Notes under the pieces: generated by a model
What the model was told of the DNA's origin: nothing
The model's database searches: none
Seen by the model: only the letters and a program-made list of their open reading frames with translations
Shown: positions 46,264-55,135 of the stretch, piece by piece
Layout of the letters: every line of letters starts with the position of its first letter
Numbering within the stretch: position 1 is the first letter of the stretch
Made by a program: the position numbers and the translations under genes
Assembly (NCBI GenBank): GCA_049966155.1
Contig: JBMFVE010000002.1
Location: 248,001 to 312,000, forward strand
From: JBMFVE01 sp049966155
Lineage (GTDB): Bacteria; Bacteroidota; Ignavibacteria; Kryptoniales; JAKASW01
Reading direction: 5' to 3'
DNA: 64,000 nt

Positions 46264-46440
46264 TCATTCATCGTCGTCATCTTTTGAGAAACCATATTGG
46301 TATACCTGAATAACCCCTGTACCATGACATTTCTCACATTCAATAAATTCGTAACCGTCATCTTTTGGCATAACTCCGACATATCGAGTGCCATGACAGA
46401 CGTCACATTCTGATTCCCATTGAGTTTCTTTTTTAAACAT
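46264..46440 (-). CDS. 58-aa double CxxCHGT zinc-finger protein
   Basis: Starts MFKKETQWESECDVCHGT and carries two CxxCxG-type zinc knuckles, CDVCHGT (Cys12, Cys15) and CEKCHGTG (Cys35, Cys38), as in the zinc domain of DnaJ. It ends in an acidic tail (KDDDDE). A perfect AAGGAG lies 6 bases before the ATG and a strong promoter just upstream, so it is a real gene although very short. Despite two CxxCH, no signal peptide exists, so it is not a cytochrome c. A role in zinc-dependent redox or protein folding is only a guess. A longer frame on the same strand (46206-46406) is its shadow. Confidence 0.8.
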   Translation of the reverse strand: MFKKETQWESECDVCHGTRYVGVMPKDDGYEFIECEKCHGTGVIQVYQYGFSKDDDDE

Positions 46441-46462
46441 TTCTTATCTCCTTTTCAAATTC

Positions 46463-46491
46463 AATATATCCTCATCCTGACAGCCTGTCAA
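46463..46491 (-). promoter_or_regulatory. Sigma-70-like promoter of the 58-aa zinc protein, with overlapping inverted repeat
   Basis: Minus strand TTGACA (46491-46486, 6/6), 17-bp spacer, TATATT (46468-46463, 5/6). The -35 overlaps a perfect TGACAG-G-CTGTCA inverted repeat, a candidate operator. The transcript would start a few bases before the AAGGAG site. Confidence 0.65.
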
Positions 46492-46527
46492 GATGAATTT
46501 AAAAAAAATTAGTCTTTTCTTTATTTA

Positions 46528-46547
46528 TTTAGGCCAGTTGACCTAAA
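46528..46547. promoter_or_regulatory. 20-bp near-palindrome, candidate operator
   Basis: TTTAGGCCAGTTGACCTAAA: outer arms TTTAGG/CCTAAA are perfect and the inner part is nearly so. It lies 37 bp upstream of the zinc-protein -35, where an activator could bind. No stem-T-run, so not a terminator. Confidence 0.35.
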
Positions 46548-46721
46548 AAGCCTTAATCAATAACATCACCTCAAACAGATTATGATTATAGCATAACTGC
46601 TCGGGAAAGTGAGAGCTGGTTTTCGGGTTATTGGTCGAGTCAATCTTTCAATCTCTCTTTGCCATTTTTTTCTTTTTAATATTGGATAGCAATACATAAA
46701 TTCCACAAAAAAGGACATTGA

Positions 46722-47336
46722 ATGAACAATAACTTTGAAGCGATCGTTTTTGATCTGGGTAACGTGCTTATGCCCTTTGATTACAGGTCAATAGTAAACC
46801 AGCTTAATGATATCTACCCACTGCTCGGAAACCGATTTCTGGACTTTTACAGGGACAACTATGAAATCCATCGCTCATTTGAAAAGGGACATCTGACAAT
46901 AGAAGAGTTTACGGGGATGGTCCTTAAGGCGCTTGACAACAAACTGGACTCTGAAACTTTCTGGAAAATATACTCGCAAATTTTTACCGTCAATACTACA
47001 CTTGTTGATTTACTTCCAAAGTTTAAGGCACACTATAAACTTGTACTCCTGTCCAATACAAATGAGATTCACAGGAAATACGGCTGGGGAGATCTCAAGT
47101 TCCTGAAATATTTTGACAAGCTTGTCCTATCTTACGAGATAGGAGCCGTCAAACCTGAACCTGAAATTTATGAAGCTGTTGAACAATTTACTTGTGCACC
47201 ACCACATAAGCACCTCTACTTTGATGATATTCCTGAATATGTTGATGCAGCCCGTAAAAGAGGATGGGATGGCGTCCAGTTTGTAACGAACGAACTACTG
47301 AAGAAAGCCCTCGAAGATCGGGGAATTTTACTTTGA
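46722..47336 (+). CDS. HAD-superfamily hydrolase (YihX-like)
   Basis: 204 aa. Motif I is VFDLGNVL, with the Asp nucleophile and G-N in place of the second Asp as in the YihX/haloacid-dehalogenase branch. Motif II is LLSNTNE, the motif III Lys is in GAVKPEPEIY, and motif IV is LYFDDIPEYVDAA. The helical cap is present. Substrates of this group are sugar or nucleotide phosphates; the specific one is unknown. GGAC-type ribosome site before the ATG. Stands alone, converging on the amidase. Confidence 0.85.
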   Translation: MNNNFEAIVFDLGNVLMPFDYRSIVNQLNDIYPLLGNRFLDFYRDNYEIHRSFEKGHLTIEEFTGMVLKALDNKLDSETFWKIYSQIFTVNTTLVDLLPKFKAHYKLVLLSNTNEIHRKYGWGDLKFLKYFDKLVLSYEIGAVKPEPEIYEAVEQFTCAPPHKHLYFDDIPEYVDAARKRGWDGVQFVTNELLKKALEDRGILL

Positions 47337-47350
47337 AAGAGTGTTGATGC

Positions 47351-47908
47351 CTATTTTTTCTTTATCATGGCGTCAAACAGCGTCCAATCAAATTGCCATG
47401 GGTCAGTCTTTCTATCCGGTGCGATATCGCTGTGACCGAGAACATACTTTATAGGATACTTCCTCTCCAGGCACTTCACCAGTTTTGCAAGTGCAGAATA
47501 CTGGGCATCCGTAGGCCTATCATCTTTTGTATTGATGATTTCTATCCCTAAGGACAATTCGTTCACATTTGTCCTTCCGTCAGGCAATTTCGATTTGCCT
47601 GCATGGTACGCAATATACTTATCGGGAACAAGTCTGAAAATCTCTCCCTGCCTGTCAATAATATAGTGTGGCGAGACATCCGCTTCCCTGTATTCCTGTA
47701 TCACACCTGCTAAACTAAACGAATCCGGCGACAATGCGTTATAAGATGAATGAATGATAATAGCTTCTATTTTTCGTACGCCAGCAGAATTCATAGAATA
47801 GCCCCAATTAACGAGCTTATTTATGACTTGAACTCCTTCACACCCCGTTTTTAAAGTATCAGACGGAGAAGACAGGAGTGCTAAAAATAGCGCAACAATC
47901 ACGGGCAT
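47351..47908 (-). CDS. N-acetylmuramoyl-L-alanine amidase (PGRP/AmpD fold)
   Basis: 185 aa with a signal peptide (~1-20). The zinc amidase core is IIIHSSYN (first His), SPHYIIDRQGEIFRLV, IAYHAGKS, LSLGIEIIN and VLGHSDIAPDRKTDP with the second His and the third metal ligand. It cuts the muramic acid-alanine bond in peptidoglycan. Because of the signal peptide it is periplasmic, unlike AmpD itself. GGAGG precedes the ATG. It lies after nrdJ beyond a strong terminator. Confidence 0.88.
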   Translation of the reverse strand: MPVIVALFLALLSSPSDTLKTGCEGVQVINKLVNWGYSMNSAGVRKIEAIIIHSSYNALSPDSFSLAGVIQEYREADVSPHYIIDRQGEIFRLVPDKYIAYHAGKSKLPDGRTNVNELSLGIEIINTKDDRPTDAQYSALAKLVKCLERKYPIKYVLGHSDIAPDRKTDPWQFDWTLFDAMIKKK

Positions 47909-47935
47909 ATTAGATAACCTCCAATCAATTACAAA

Positions 47936-47984
47936 GAGAGTGACTTGGTGCAGAATACTCTGTAATCAGGGTCAAGTCACTCTC
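47936..47984 (-). terminator. Terminator after nrdJ
   Basis: Perfect 12-bp inverted repeat GAGAGTGACTTG / CAAGTCACTCTC with a 25-nt loop that can fold again (CAGA/TCTG). TTTGTAATT follows on the minus strand. It lies ~30 bases after the nrdJ stop. Confidence 0.75.
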
Positions 47985-48014
47985 ACATTTAAGATGCTCA
48001 TAATCCTCAACTAC

Positions 48015-50858
48015 TTAAGAACAACCGCTGGTCTCACCGCAATTGAGGCATTTGTAGCAAGATCCACTCCTGATCATGATTGAACCACATGCGTGGCATG
48101 GGGGGGCATCAGACTGTTCTTCGAAAACTTTCTTTTCTGTTTGCTCAAGCATAATGCTGAACTCAGACTTTTTATGCCGATCACCCAGCGTCGCCGACAC
48201 CGCGTCTATCACGGTTGAAGAACTTTCCCTTTCATCATTGATAATTTCAGGCGATTCATTCTCTTCTGTTCTGTTTATAGCAGAATCCACCACCACGCTG
48301 GCAGGTTGATCATCACGCGGGAGGAATTTTAGTCCCAGCCATCTGAAAATGTAATCCAGGACCGATTTGGCTATCGGAATATCTTTACTGTTTGTGAATC
48401 CTGACGGTTCAAACCTCATGTGGCTGAATTTGTCCACAAGCACTTTTAATGGAACTCCGTATTGCAAAGCAAGTGAAACCGCAGTTGCAAACCCATCCAT
48501 CAATCCACTGATAGTGGATCCCTCTTTCGACATTGTAATAAATATTTCGCCCGGTGTACCGTCGCTATACAGGCCAACAGTAATGTAACCTTCATGACCG
48601 CTAATGCTAAATTTGTGAGTAATTGCCATTCTTTCATCTGGCAATCTGCGGCGATTCACGCGTTTCGGTTCAGATTCACTTTCAGCGCTCCTGACTTTGC
48701 CGTCCTCTTTTTTTGTATTCAAAGGCTGTGTTCGCTTGGAACCATCCCTGTAAATTGCTATTGCTTTTAAACCCAATTTCCATGCTTCTATGTATGCCTG
48801 CTCAATGTCTTCGACAGTTGCTTCATTGGGCAGGTTAACCGTTTTTGAAATTGCTCCTGAAATAAATGGCTGAACAGAAGCCATCATTCTTATATGCCCC
48901 ATATAATGAATTGAGCGCTGTCCACCTACAGGTTTGAAAGCACAGTCGAACACAGGTAAATCCTTTTCCTTAAGATGAGGCGCACCCTCAATTGTTCCAT
49001 TCTCGTCAACGTATGCGAGGATATCAGAAACTTCAGCATCACTGTAACCAAGTGTTCTCAAGGCCAATGGCACGGTATTGTTAACAATTTTCATATACCC
49101 ACCACCAACCAGTTTTTTATACTTAACCAGTGCAATATCAGGCTCCACCCCGGTTGTGTCACAATCCATCATAAAACCAATTGTGCCCGTCGGTGCCAGC
49201 ACAGAGATTTGAGCATTCCTGTAACCGTACTCTTTGCCAATTGCAATAGCATCATCCCATGTTTGCTTTGCCGATTCAACGAGATATTCCGGAATGAGGT
49301 TACTTCCGGTCATCTCAGCATCATGCTGTATAATTTCATCTACATGAGCTCGATGCTTCCTGATAACACCGAGCATCGGTTCACGATTTTTTTCGTAACC
49401 AGCAAAGGGCCCAAGACTCTTTGCTATTAATGCGCTTTGCCTGTATCCTTCCCCGGTCATTATAGCAGTCACAGCTGCAGCAAATTTTCTTCCTTCATCA
49501 CTGTCATAAGGTAAACCATTTGACATCAGCAATGCACCTAAATTTGCATATCCTATTCCTAATGGACGGTAATCATTGCTGTTCTTTTCAATTGCCCTGG
49601 TGGGATATGATGCATTGCTGACAATGATCTCCTGTGACGTGATAATAATATCCACAGCGTGTTTAAAAGCCTCTACATCAAACGAACCGTCATCCTTCCG
49701 AAACTTCATCAGGTTCAGTGACGCAAGGTTGCAGGCGCTATCATCGAGAAACATATATTCACTGCACGGATTTGACGCATTTATGGGCGCAGTGTTTGGA
49801 CATGTATGCCAGCTGTTTACAGTAGTATGAAATTGCATTCCAGGATCACCACATATCCATGCAGCCTTTGCCATTTCTCTCATCAAATCACGAGCTCTGT
49901 AGGTACCAGCTGGTTTTCCATCTGTAACATTCTTAGTTGTCCATTCCTTGTCCTCAAGGACAGCTCTCATAAAATCGTCTGTAGCCCGCACGCTGTGATT
50001 AGCATTTTGAAATTGTACAGAATCATACGCTCCGCCAGGCACATTAAATCCCGGATCATAACCTGCTTCAATAAGAGCCCATGCTTTTTTTTCTTCTTCT
50101 GCTTTACTTCGTATAAAATCAAGTATATCTGGATGATCAGCATTCAAAATGACCATCTTCGCAGCCCTTCGAGTCTTACCTCCAGATTTAATTACGCCAG
50201 CAAATGAATCAAAGCCACGCATAAAAGAAACCGGTCCGGAAGCAGTACCTCCGCCTGATAGTTTTTCCTTTGAAGAGCGAAGAGTAGAGAAGTTAGAGCC
50301 CGTTCCACTTCCCCACTTGAAAAGCATTCCCTCTGTTTTGGCAAGCTCAAGAATTGAGCTCATTGTATCTTTAACAGAGTTTATGAAGCAGGCCGAGCAT
50401 TGAGGCTTTTCTTCGATCCCTACGTTAAACCAGACTGGACTGTTGAATGCCGCATATTGATTTACAAGCAAATATGTTAACTCGTCATAAAAAGTTTCAG
50501 CATCCTCTTTTGAAGCAAAATACCCACCTTCAATCCCCCAACGTGTGAACGTGCGGGAGACGCGATCAATCAACTGCTTCACGCTTGTTTCTCTTTCCGC
50601 AGTGCCAAGCTGACCATGAAAATACTTTGATACTACAACATTTGTGGCCGTCATGCTCCAGGATTCAGGAACCTCCACATCGTCCTGTCTAAATATCACC
50701 TCACCCTTCTCATTGGATATCGAAGCTGTTCGCTTTTCCCACTTTATTGCGTCAAAAGGATGAACCCCTTTTGTTGTAAAGTACCTGCGAAACTTAAGTC
50801 CGCCCCATTTAGCCTGCACCTTTTGATCTCCTAACGCTAATGTGTCAGAGTATCCCAT
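48015..50858 (-). CDS. nrdJ: Adenosylcobalamin-dependent (class II) ribonucleotide reductase
   Basis: 947 aa. The core matches class II enzymes: QCSACFINSVKDTM, KWGSGTGSNFSTLRS, the NASNPCSEYMFLDDSACNLASLNL segment with active-site Cys and Glu, and APTGTIGFMMDCDTTGVEPD. A C-terminal zinc ribbon (CHACGS, CYKCLNCGETSGC) fits the long, Chlorobi-type NrdJ. It makes deoxyribonucleotides with B12 and works with or without oxygen. The leader is ~210 nt and structured, but no cobalamin riboswitch could be seen. Confidence 0.95.
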   Translation of the reverse strand: MGYSDTLALGDQKVQAKWGGLKFRRYFTTKGVHPFDAIKWEKRTASISNEKGEVIFRQDDVEVPESWSMTATNVVVSKYFHGQLGTAERETSVKQLIDRVSRTFTRWGIEGGYFASKEDAETFYDELTYLLVNQYAAFNSPVWFNVGIEEKPQCSACFINSVKDTMSSILELAKTEGMLFKWGSGTGSNFSTLRSSKEKLSGGGTASGPVSFMRGFDSFAGVIKSGGKTRRAAKMVILNADHPDILDFIRSKAEEEKKAWALIEAGYDPGFNVPGGAYDSVQFQNANHSVRATDDFMRAVLEDKEWTTKNVTDGKPAGTYRARDLMREMAKAAWICGDPGMQFHTTVNSWHTCPNTAPINASNPCSEYMFLDDSACNLASLNLMKFRKDDGSFDVEAFKHAVDIIITSQEIIVSNASYPTRAIEKNSNDYRPLGIGYANLGALLMSNGLPYDSDEGRKFAAAVTAIMTGEGYRQSALIAKSLGPFAGYEKNREPMLGVIRKHRAHVDEIIQHDAEMTGSNLIPEYLVESAKQTWDDAIAIGKEYGYRNAQISVLAPTGTIGFMMDCDTTGVEPDIALVKYKKLVGGGYMKIVNNTVPLALRTLGYSDAEVSDILAYVDENGTIEGAPHLKEKDLPVFDCAFKPVGGQRSIHYMGHIRMMASVQPFISGAISKTVNLPNEATVEDIEQAYIEAWKLGLKAIAIYRDGSKRTQPLNTKKEDGKVRSAESESEPKRVNRRRLPDERMAITHKFSISGHEGYITVGLYSDGTPGEIFITMSKEGSTISGLMDGFATAVSLALQYGVPLKVLVDKFSHMRFEPSGFTNSKDIPIAKSVLDYIFRWLGLKFLPRDDQPASVVVDSAINRTEENESPEIINDERESSSTVIDAVSATLGDRHKKSEFSIMLEQTEKKVFEEQSDAPPCHACGSIMIRSGSCYKCLNCGETSGCS

Positions 50859-51073
50859 TGAACTCCTCCCTATATTTTAAAGTTTAATAAATTTCCTGTA
50901 AATGCCATACCAGCTGCCCGACATGGTAAAACTTTTGATAAATCAAAGCCTGCGTCCTATGAGATGCGGCAGGAGAAAGTAGCTTCTGACTCAAACCAAT
51001 TGCATGCCGCCTTCATAGAGTTTTTCTGTTGCAAAGCAGCCAGCTTCAAACAACAGGAAGCATCGGACTCAAA
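50859..51073 (-). promoter_or_regulatory. nrdJ: Structured nrdJ leader (three hairpins)
   Basis: At the 5' end of the expected transcript, CTGTTG/CAACAG (51056-51026) encloses an inner AAGC/GCTT stem. Then come CCTGC/GCAGG (50973-50949) and TACCA/TGGTA (50928-50908). The last stem ends ~50 bases before the start codon. No B12 box or other riboswitch consensus is recognised. Confidence 0.4.
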
Positions 51074-51100
51074 ATTATATGTGCCCCAGGGAAAAGTCAA
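51074..51100 (-). promoter_or_regulatory. nrdJ: Promoter of nrdJ
   Basis: Minus strand TTGACT (51100-51095, 5/6), 15-bp spacer, TATAAT (51079-51074, 6/6). The spacer is short but the hexamers are strong. The leader to the nrdJ ATG is about 210 nt. Confidence 0.6.
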
Positions 51101-51190
51101 GGATTTTATGACTGGAATTGACTTTATCCAAAATTTTGTTTAGTAGTTTAGCATTCTGCCCTGATAAATAGAAAAAATAGAAAAGTGCGG

Positions 51191-51284
51191 GATTAATTCT
51201 TTCCAACCTTTCGACCTGTCGCATCCGGGCAAGCAGCACACAGGACCGCCAGCATGATTAATTCTTCCCAGGCTTTCGACTCGC
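51191..51284. repeat. Imperfect direct repeat: duplicated 3' end of the beta-lactamase-like gene
   Basis: The gene's end, ending RKPGKN-stop (plus-strand 51256-51284), recurs as 51191-51222, which reads RKVGKN-stop on the minus strand in the same spacing relative to its stop. The copies are about 65 bp apart. It looks like the remnant of a tandem duplication or slippage. Confidence 0.5.
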
Positions 51285-52184
51285 AAAATAATCATAAATA
51301 AGCCTCGAAGCGTGGGCCACCGCAAGGACAGTCGGATTATCTATCCCTTCGCCTGGAAACCTTGACCTGTCGGCAAAAATTGAAACAACGTATTTTGATT
51401 CCGGACTGACTACAAGTCCAACATCAATCTTGCTCTCATCCACACTTCCTGTCTTATGCGCTACAATGAAGACCTTACCGGGAGCAGTGGAATCGACCGG
51501 TAAAAAGCGAGGGATCATTTCATTATCCTGCTGTTCACTTAAGATTTTAATTATCTCATCACAGGCATCAGGCGAGAGGATTTTATGTTCAGCAATAAGC
51601 TCAACCAACCTTGCCATTTCTTCAGGCGTCGAATACCCAACTCCAAAGCGAAGAGATTCAGGAGTATTCTTTTTCGTCTTCCACGACATCATCTTGTTCA
51701 AAAGACGTGTATGAATAAGTCCGAGTGAATCCATTAAACTATTTACAGCTGCAAGCTTTTCATCGTGTATATTTGCAAATGAATCTATTACTAAATTAGT
51801 TGCTGTGTTGTCACTCAGCACAATCATTAAAACAGCCGCATTAATTAACTTTAAATCTTGAGGAGTGTAAAAGAACTGCAATACCCCTGAACCTCCCCAT
51901 TTATTGGAGTCGGTCAGGCTCACTACATCTTTGCGATGAAGGGCACCGTTTTCAATCTTATGAAAAAGTGTAACTAAAATGGGGAGTTTAATTGCACTGG
52001 CAGTCGGGAACAGTGAGTCAGCATTCACAGAAATCACTTCTCCCGTATTTAGATCCTTTGCATAAACGCCAATCGTACCACCATAATTATTTGCCAATGC
52101 AGCGATTTGTTTCTCCACATCTGTCCTTCCAGTTTGAGAGAATACTAACTGTGCCATCATAAGTAAAGCAACAAATGTCTTCAT
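51258..52184 (-). CDS. Class A beta-lactamase-related serine hydrolase
   Basis: 308 aa with a signal peptide (ending LVFSQ). The three common motifs are present: SAIK (Ser-x-x-Lys), SDN in LSDNTATN, and KTGS. The ExxLN omega-loop motif that gives class A beta-lactamases their deacylating Glu is not visible: the corresponding stretch reads SWKTKKNTPESLRF and then GYSTPEE. So it is of the beta-lactamase fold but need not hydrolyse beta-lactams well; a carboxypeptidase or esterase is possible. Downstream of its stop is a small duplicated copy of its own 3' end. Confidence 0.8.
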   Translation of the reverse strand: MKTFVALLMMAQLVFSQTGRTDVEKQIAALANNYGGTIGVYAKDLNTGEVISVNADSLFPTASAIKLPILVTLFHKIENGALHRKDVVSLTDSNKWGGSGVLQFFYTPQDLKLINAAVLMIVLSDNTATNLVIDSFANIHDEKLAAVNSLMDSLGLIHTRLLNKMMSWKTKKNTPESLRFGVGYSTPEEMARLVELIAEHKILSPDACDEIIKILSEQQDNEMIPRFLPVDSTAPGKVFIVAHKTGSVDESKIDVGLVVSPESKYVVSIFADRSRFPGEGIDNPTVLAVAHASRLIYDYFASRKPGKN

Positions 52185-52300
52185 TCTTTTCCCTTGACTG
52201 GTTCCATATATATTTATATTTATTAATACATGTTCAAATTATAATCTTTGTATTTTAAATCTCCAGTACTTTTTATGTCTATTGATTATCACCTGTTGTT

Positions 52301-55135
52301 TCAGTCTCCTGCCTTCTTCAGCGTTCTGGCAACGGCATTTAAGAGTTCAGTCGTCCGGTATGGTTTGCTCAGAAACCCATCAGCATATCCCTCAAGTAAA
52401 TGTCTCAGTTCATTAGACTCGCTGTACCCGCTACAAATCAACACCCTCACATCTCTGTATCGCTTTTTAATTTCAATGCAGGTATCCTTACCCCCCATAT
52501 GCGGCATAATCATGTCCAAAACTACAAGCCTGACGTCTGGCACCTCTGCCAGCTTTTTCAATGCATCTTCACCATCTGTTGCCTGTATTACAGTAAAATT
52601 GTGTTCTGACAAAATATCGTGTGCAAGCATGCGAACCATCTCTTCATCATCAACCACAAGTATCTTTTCCCCAGCACCATGTAAAGAACTCACCTCATCT
52701 TCAATATGCTTCTTTCCTTTTTCCTGATGCAAGGGGAGAAAAATTCTTATTTCTGTACCGACGTTTAGAGTTGATGAAACTTCTATAAATCCGCCATGAT
52801 GCTTAACGATATTAAACGCTGCACTCATACTGAGTCCAGTGTATCTCGATTTTTTCTTTGTGGTGAAGAACGGTTCAAATACCCTCCGCCTGATTGTGTC
52901 ATCCATCCCAATGCCGGTATCACTTATCTCAAGTACACAGTGCGTCCCTTTAGTTACAAAATTATAAGGCGGTTGGGTAATCTCCCTCTGAGAAACACTG
53001 CATACAACTCTCCCCCCTTCCGGCATTGCTTCCACAGCATTTTGAAAAACCGAGTCAACAACCTGTAATAGCTGACCCCTGCTTCCATTGACATAAAGAG
53101 GTGTTGAGCATTTTTGCACAGCAAAATCATACTTATCGCCAGTCTTGTTTTTAAATTCCTCAGCAACCTCTTCAGCAAATTTATTCATTTCAATCAATTC
53201 AAGGGTAGAGCCATCTATTTGAGAAAAGCCGAGGACACGGTTTATAAATGTGGCTGTCCTGTTTGCAGCATCCTCTATCATCTCAGCAAAACGGTGCTCA
53301 CGGGAATCTGGAGGAAGTTTCCTCTTCAGTAAAGAGGAATAACCAAGCATGCTTCCTATTGAATTTTTAAGGTCGTGGCTTAATGCTGCTGCAAGTTGTT
53401 CTATTGCGTCCATCTTCTGTGCCTGCAATGCTGCCGCTTCAAGGATCTTTTTTTCACTTACATCCTGAATTGAGACATAAAAACTCTCACCTTCCCGATT
53501 GAACTGAATTGCAAATTCAATATCCTGAACCGAACCACCACCTCTCCCTATCGATGACTCGAAACGGACAAACTCAGTACCATGGCCCTTAGACATACTT
53601 GCAAGCAGTTCATCAAGTCGTATCTTATCATGAGGACAAAGATGGTCAGATAATTTGGTGCCGACAACTACCTTTGTTCCCAATATATCATTGGCAATCC
53701 TGTTTGAAGTGAGAATCCTTCCATCCAGCGAAAGTGACATTAAACCAAATACGGAATTGTTGTACAGTTCTTCCAGGGCGATTTCCTGCCGCCGCATAAG
53801 CTGAAAAAGAGATGCCGCCCTTACGCTTAAGTTTATCATCCTTATATATGAAATTACCATTTTCCTTGAGAAATCGTCAATGATATCATATGCATGATTA
53901 AAAATAATCAGTATCCTGCTGTCACCCGAAGCCTGTACAAACATACTAACGTAATCATGTTCCATTTTAACATTTATTCCGGTATTAATTTTCTTTTCAC
54001 GCAGTTCACTCTTCAGCTTTTTGAATTCTTCGTCGCCGGATTGACCTAATATTTCATCGATATTAGAATTCCACACGGCATTGTCGCCTGACAGTTTGTC
54101 CGTTAAGATACTAAATGAACTTACTGCAAACCGGACTCTTTTTATCCCGACATCGTCTCCTGCAATTTCTACTAAATCTCCAAAACAGTTTCCATCATCA
54201 TTTATTTGAACAACAAGAAAATATGTTGTGCCGACCAGTTTTCTTGCAGTTTTTATAGCAGAGCTATAAATGGCTCTAATGTCAAGTGTTCCAACAATCT
54301 CACTGCTGCTCCTGTAAAACTCTGTCAACACTTGAGATTCATACTCCAGTTTAGAGGTTCTGTCCTTTACCTTCTTCCTCAACGCCTGATTAAATAAGAG
54401 CAACAGCGCAACCAGGAATAACAAAAATATAATTGCAGCGATAATATAGCGCTCTACTCTGTTTGCCTGAAAGAGAGATAAGTCCGACTGGTCACGAACG
54501 ACAATCTCGTTACCATCCAAAAAGGGGGGCCTAGGGCTGTACCTCGAAGCAACTCCTGTAATCATTAACTCATCCCCGGTATGCAGCTGTGAAACATCCA
54601 CCGATGGGAAGAGCCCCTTGCTTACGAGTACTTTCCCGGTGTCGTTTGAACTGTCGCGAATATATATTACAACAGCTCCCGGAGTTTCGACTTTATTTAT
54701 AACTCTTCCTCTGGTTCTGATAAGACGTCCATTATATCTTCCACTGTTTATATCTTGCAACGAAGCCTGCTCCGGGACAAGACGCAGATTTTTCTTCAGT
54801 ATGCGAACTTCGGGATTTAAAATTTCTTCTGCACCAAAAAATAACCCCAGATTGCCGACAGCAATTATACTATCTCCAGCATCCAGAAGAGGACCGGTAT
54901 AATGTCTCGTAAACAATTTAATTCCGCCTGTAGAATCCTGAACAAATAGCTGAAGTGTGGAATCTTTTCTGAAAGAGGAACCCGTGACGACCCCTGAAAC
55001 GGCAATCCTGAGCCGGGTAACCTTAATTGCGCTGTCGCGTGGGACAAGCTCTGCTGCTTTTCTTATTGAAACCGTCTGTTGAGGCGATTGGACAAAGAGA
55101 AAAACGCCAAGAAAGCAAACAACAAGGGAGGTCAA
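52301..55135 (-). CDS. OB-fold sensor hybrid histidine kinase
   Basis: 944 aa. N-terminal signal/membrane start, then two repeats (~20-120 and ~125-220) with the beta-barrel pattern of OB folds (ISG-like start, LQLFVQDSTGGIKLF, and VVIYIRDSSNDTGKVLVS) facing the periplasm. A membrane helix at ~226-250 is followed by a GAF-like region (~265-440), a PAS module (~450-570), HisKA with His587 in AAALSHDLKNSIG, HATPase (DTGIGMDDTIRRRVFEPFFTTK) and a receiver (~820-940, LDMIMPHMGG). The TTG start overlaps the upstream regulator's stop (TTGA), so both are coupled. The ligand of the OB domains is unknown. Confidence 0.85.
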   Translation of the reverse strand: MTSLVVCFLGVFLFVQSPQQTVSIRKAAELVPRDSAIKVTRLRIAVSGVVTGSSFRKDSTLQLFVQDSTGGIKLFTRHYTGPLLDAGDSIIAVGNLGLFFGAEEILNPEVRILKKNLRLVPEQASLQDINSGRYNGRLIRTRGRVINKVETPGAVVIYIRDSSNDTGKVLVSKGLFPSVDVSQLHTGDELMITGVASRYSPRPPFLDGNEIVVRDQSDLSLFQANRVERYIIAAIIFLLFLVALLLLFNQALRKKVKDRTSKLEYESQVLTEFYRSSSEIVGTLDIRAIYSSAIKTARKLVGTTYFLVVQINDDGNCFGDLVEIAGDDVGIKRVRFAVSSFSILTDKLSGDNAVWNSNIDEILGQSGDEEFKKLKSELREKKINTGINVKMEHDYVSMFVQASGDSRILIIFNHAYDIIDDFSRKMVISYIRMINLSVRAASLFQLMRRQEIALEELYNNSVFGLMSLSLDGRILTSNRIANDILGTKVVVGTKLSDHLCPHDKIRLDELLASMSKGHGTEFVRFESSIGRGGGSVQDIEFAIQFNREGESFYVSIQDVSEKKILEAAALQAQKMDAIEQLAAALSHDLKNSIGSMLGYSSLLKRKLPPDSREHRFAEMIEDAANRTATFINRVLGFSQIDGSTLELIEMNKFAEEVAEEFKNKTGDKYDFAVQKCSTPLYVNGSRGQLLQVVDSVFQNAVEAMPEGGRVVCSVSQREITQPPYNFVTKGTHCVLEISDTGIGMDDTIRRRVFEPFFTTKKKSRYTGLSMSAAFNIVKHHGGFIEVSSTLNVGTEIRIFLPLHQEKGKKHIEDEVSSLHGAGEKILVVDDEEMVRMLAHDILSEHNFTVIQATDGEDALKKLAEVPDVRLVVLDMIMPHMGGKDTCIEIKKRYRDVRVLICSGYSESNELRHLLEGYADGFLSKPYRTTELLNAVARTLKKAGD

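Noticed and set aside
46206..46406. 66-aa minus-strand frame
   Set aside because: It is the overlapping shadow of the 58-aa CxxCHGT gene, which has the ribosome site and zinc motifs.
50859..51073. Cobalamin riboswitch before nrdJ
   Set aside because: Gene type makes it likely, but no B12 box (GCCACTG-like) or the conserved core of the family could be read on the transcribed strand.
51140..51325. 61-aa frame over the duplicated tail
   Set aside because: Runs through the repeat in a different frame from the beta-lactamase-like gene, without a start signal.
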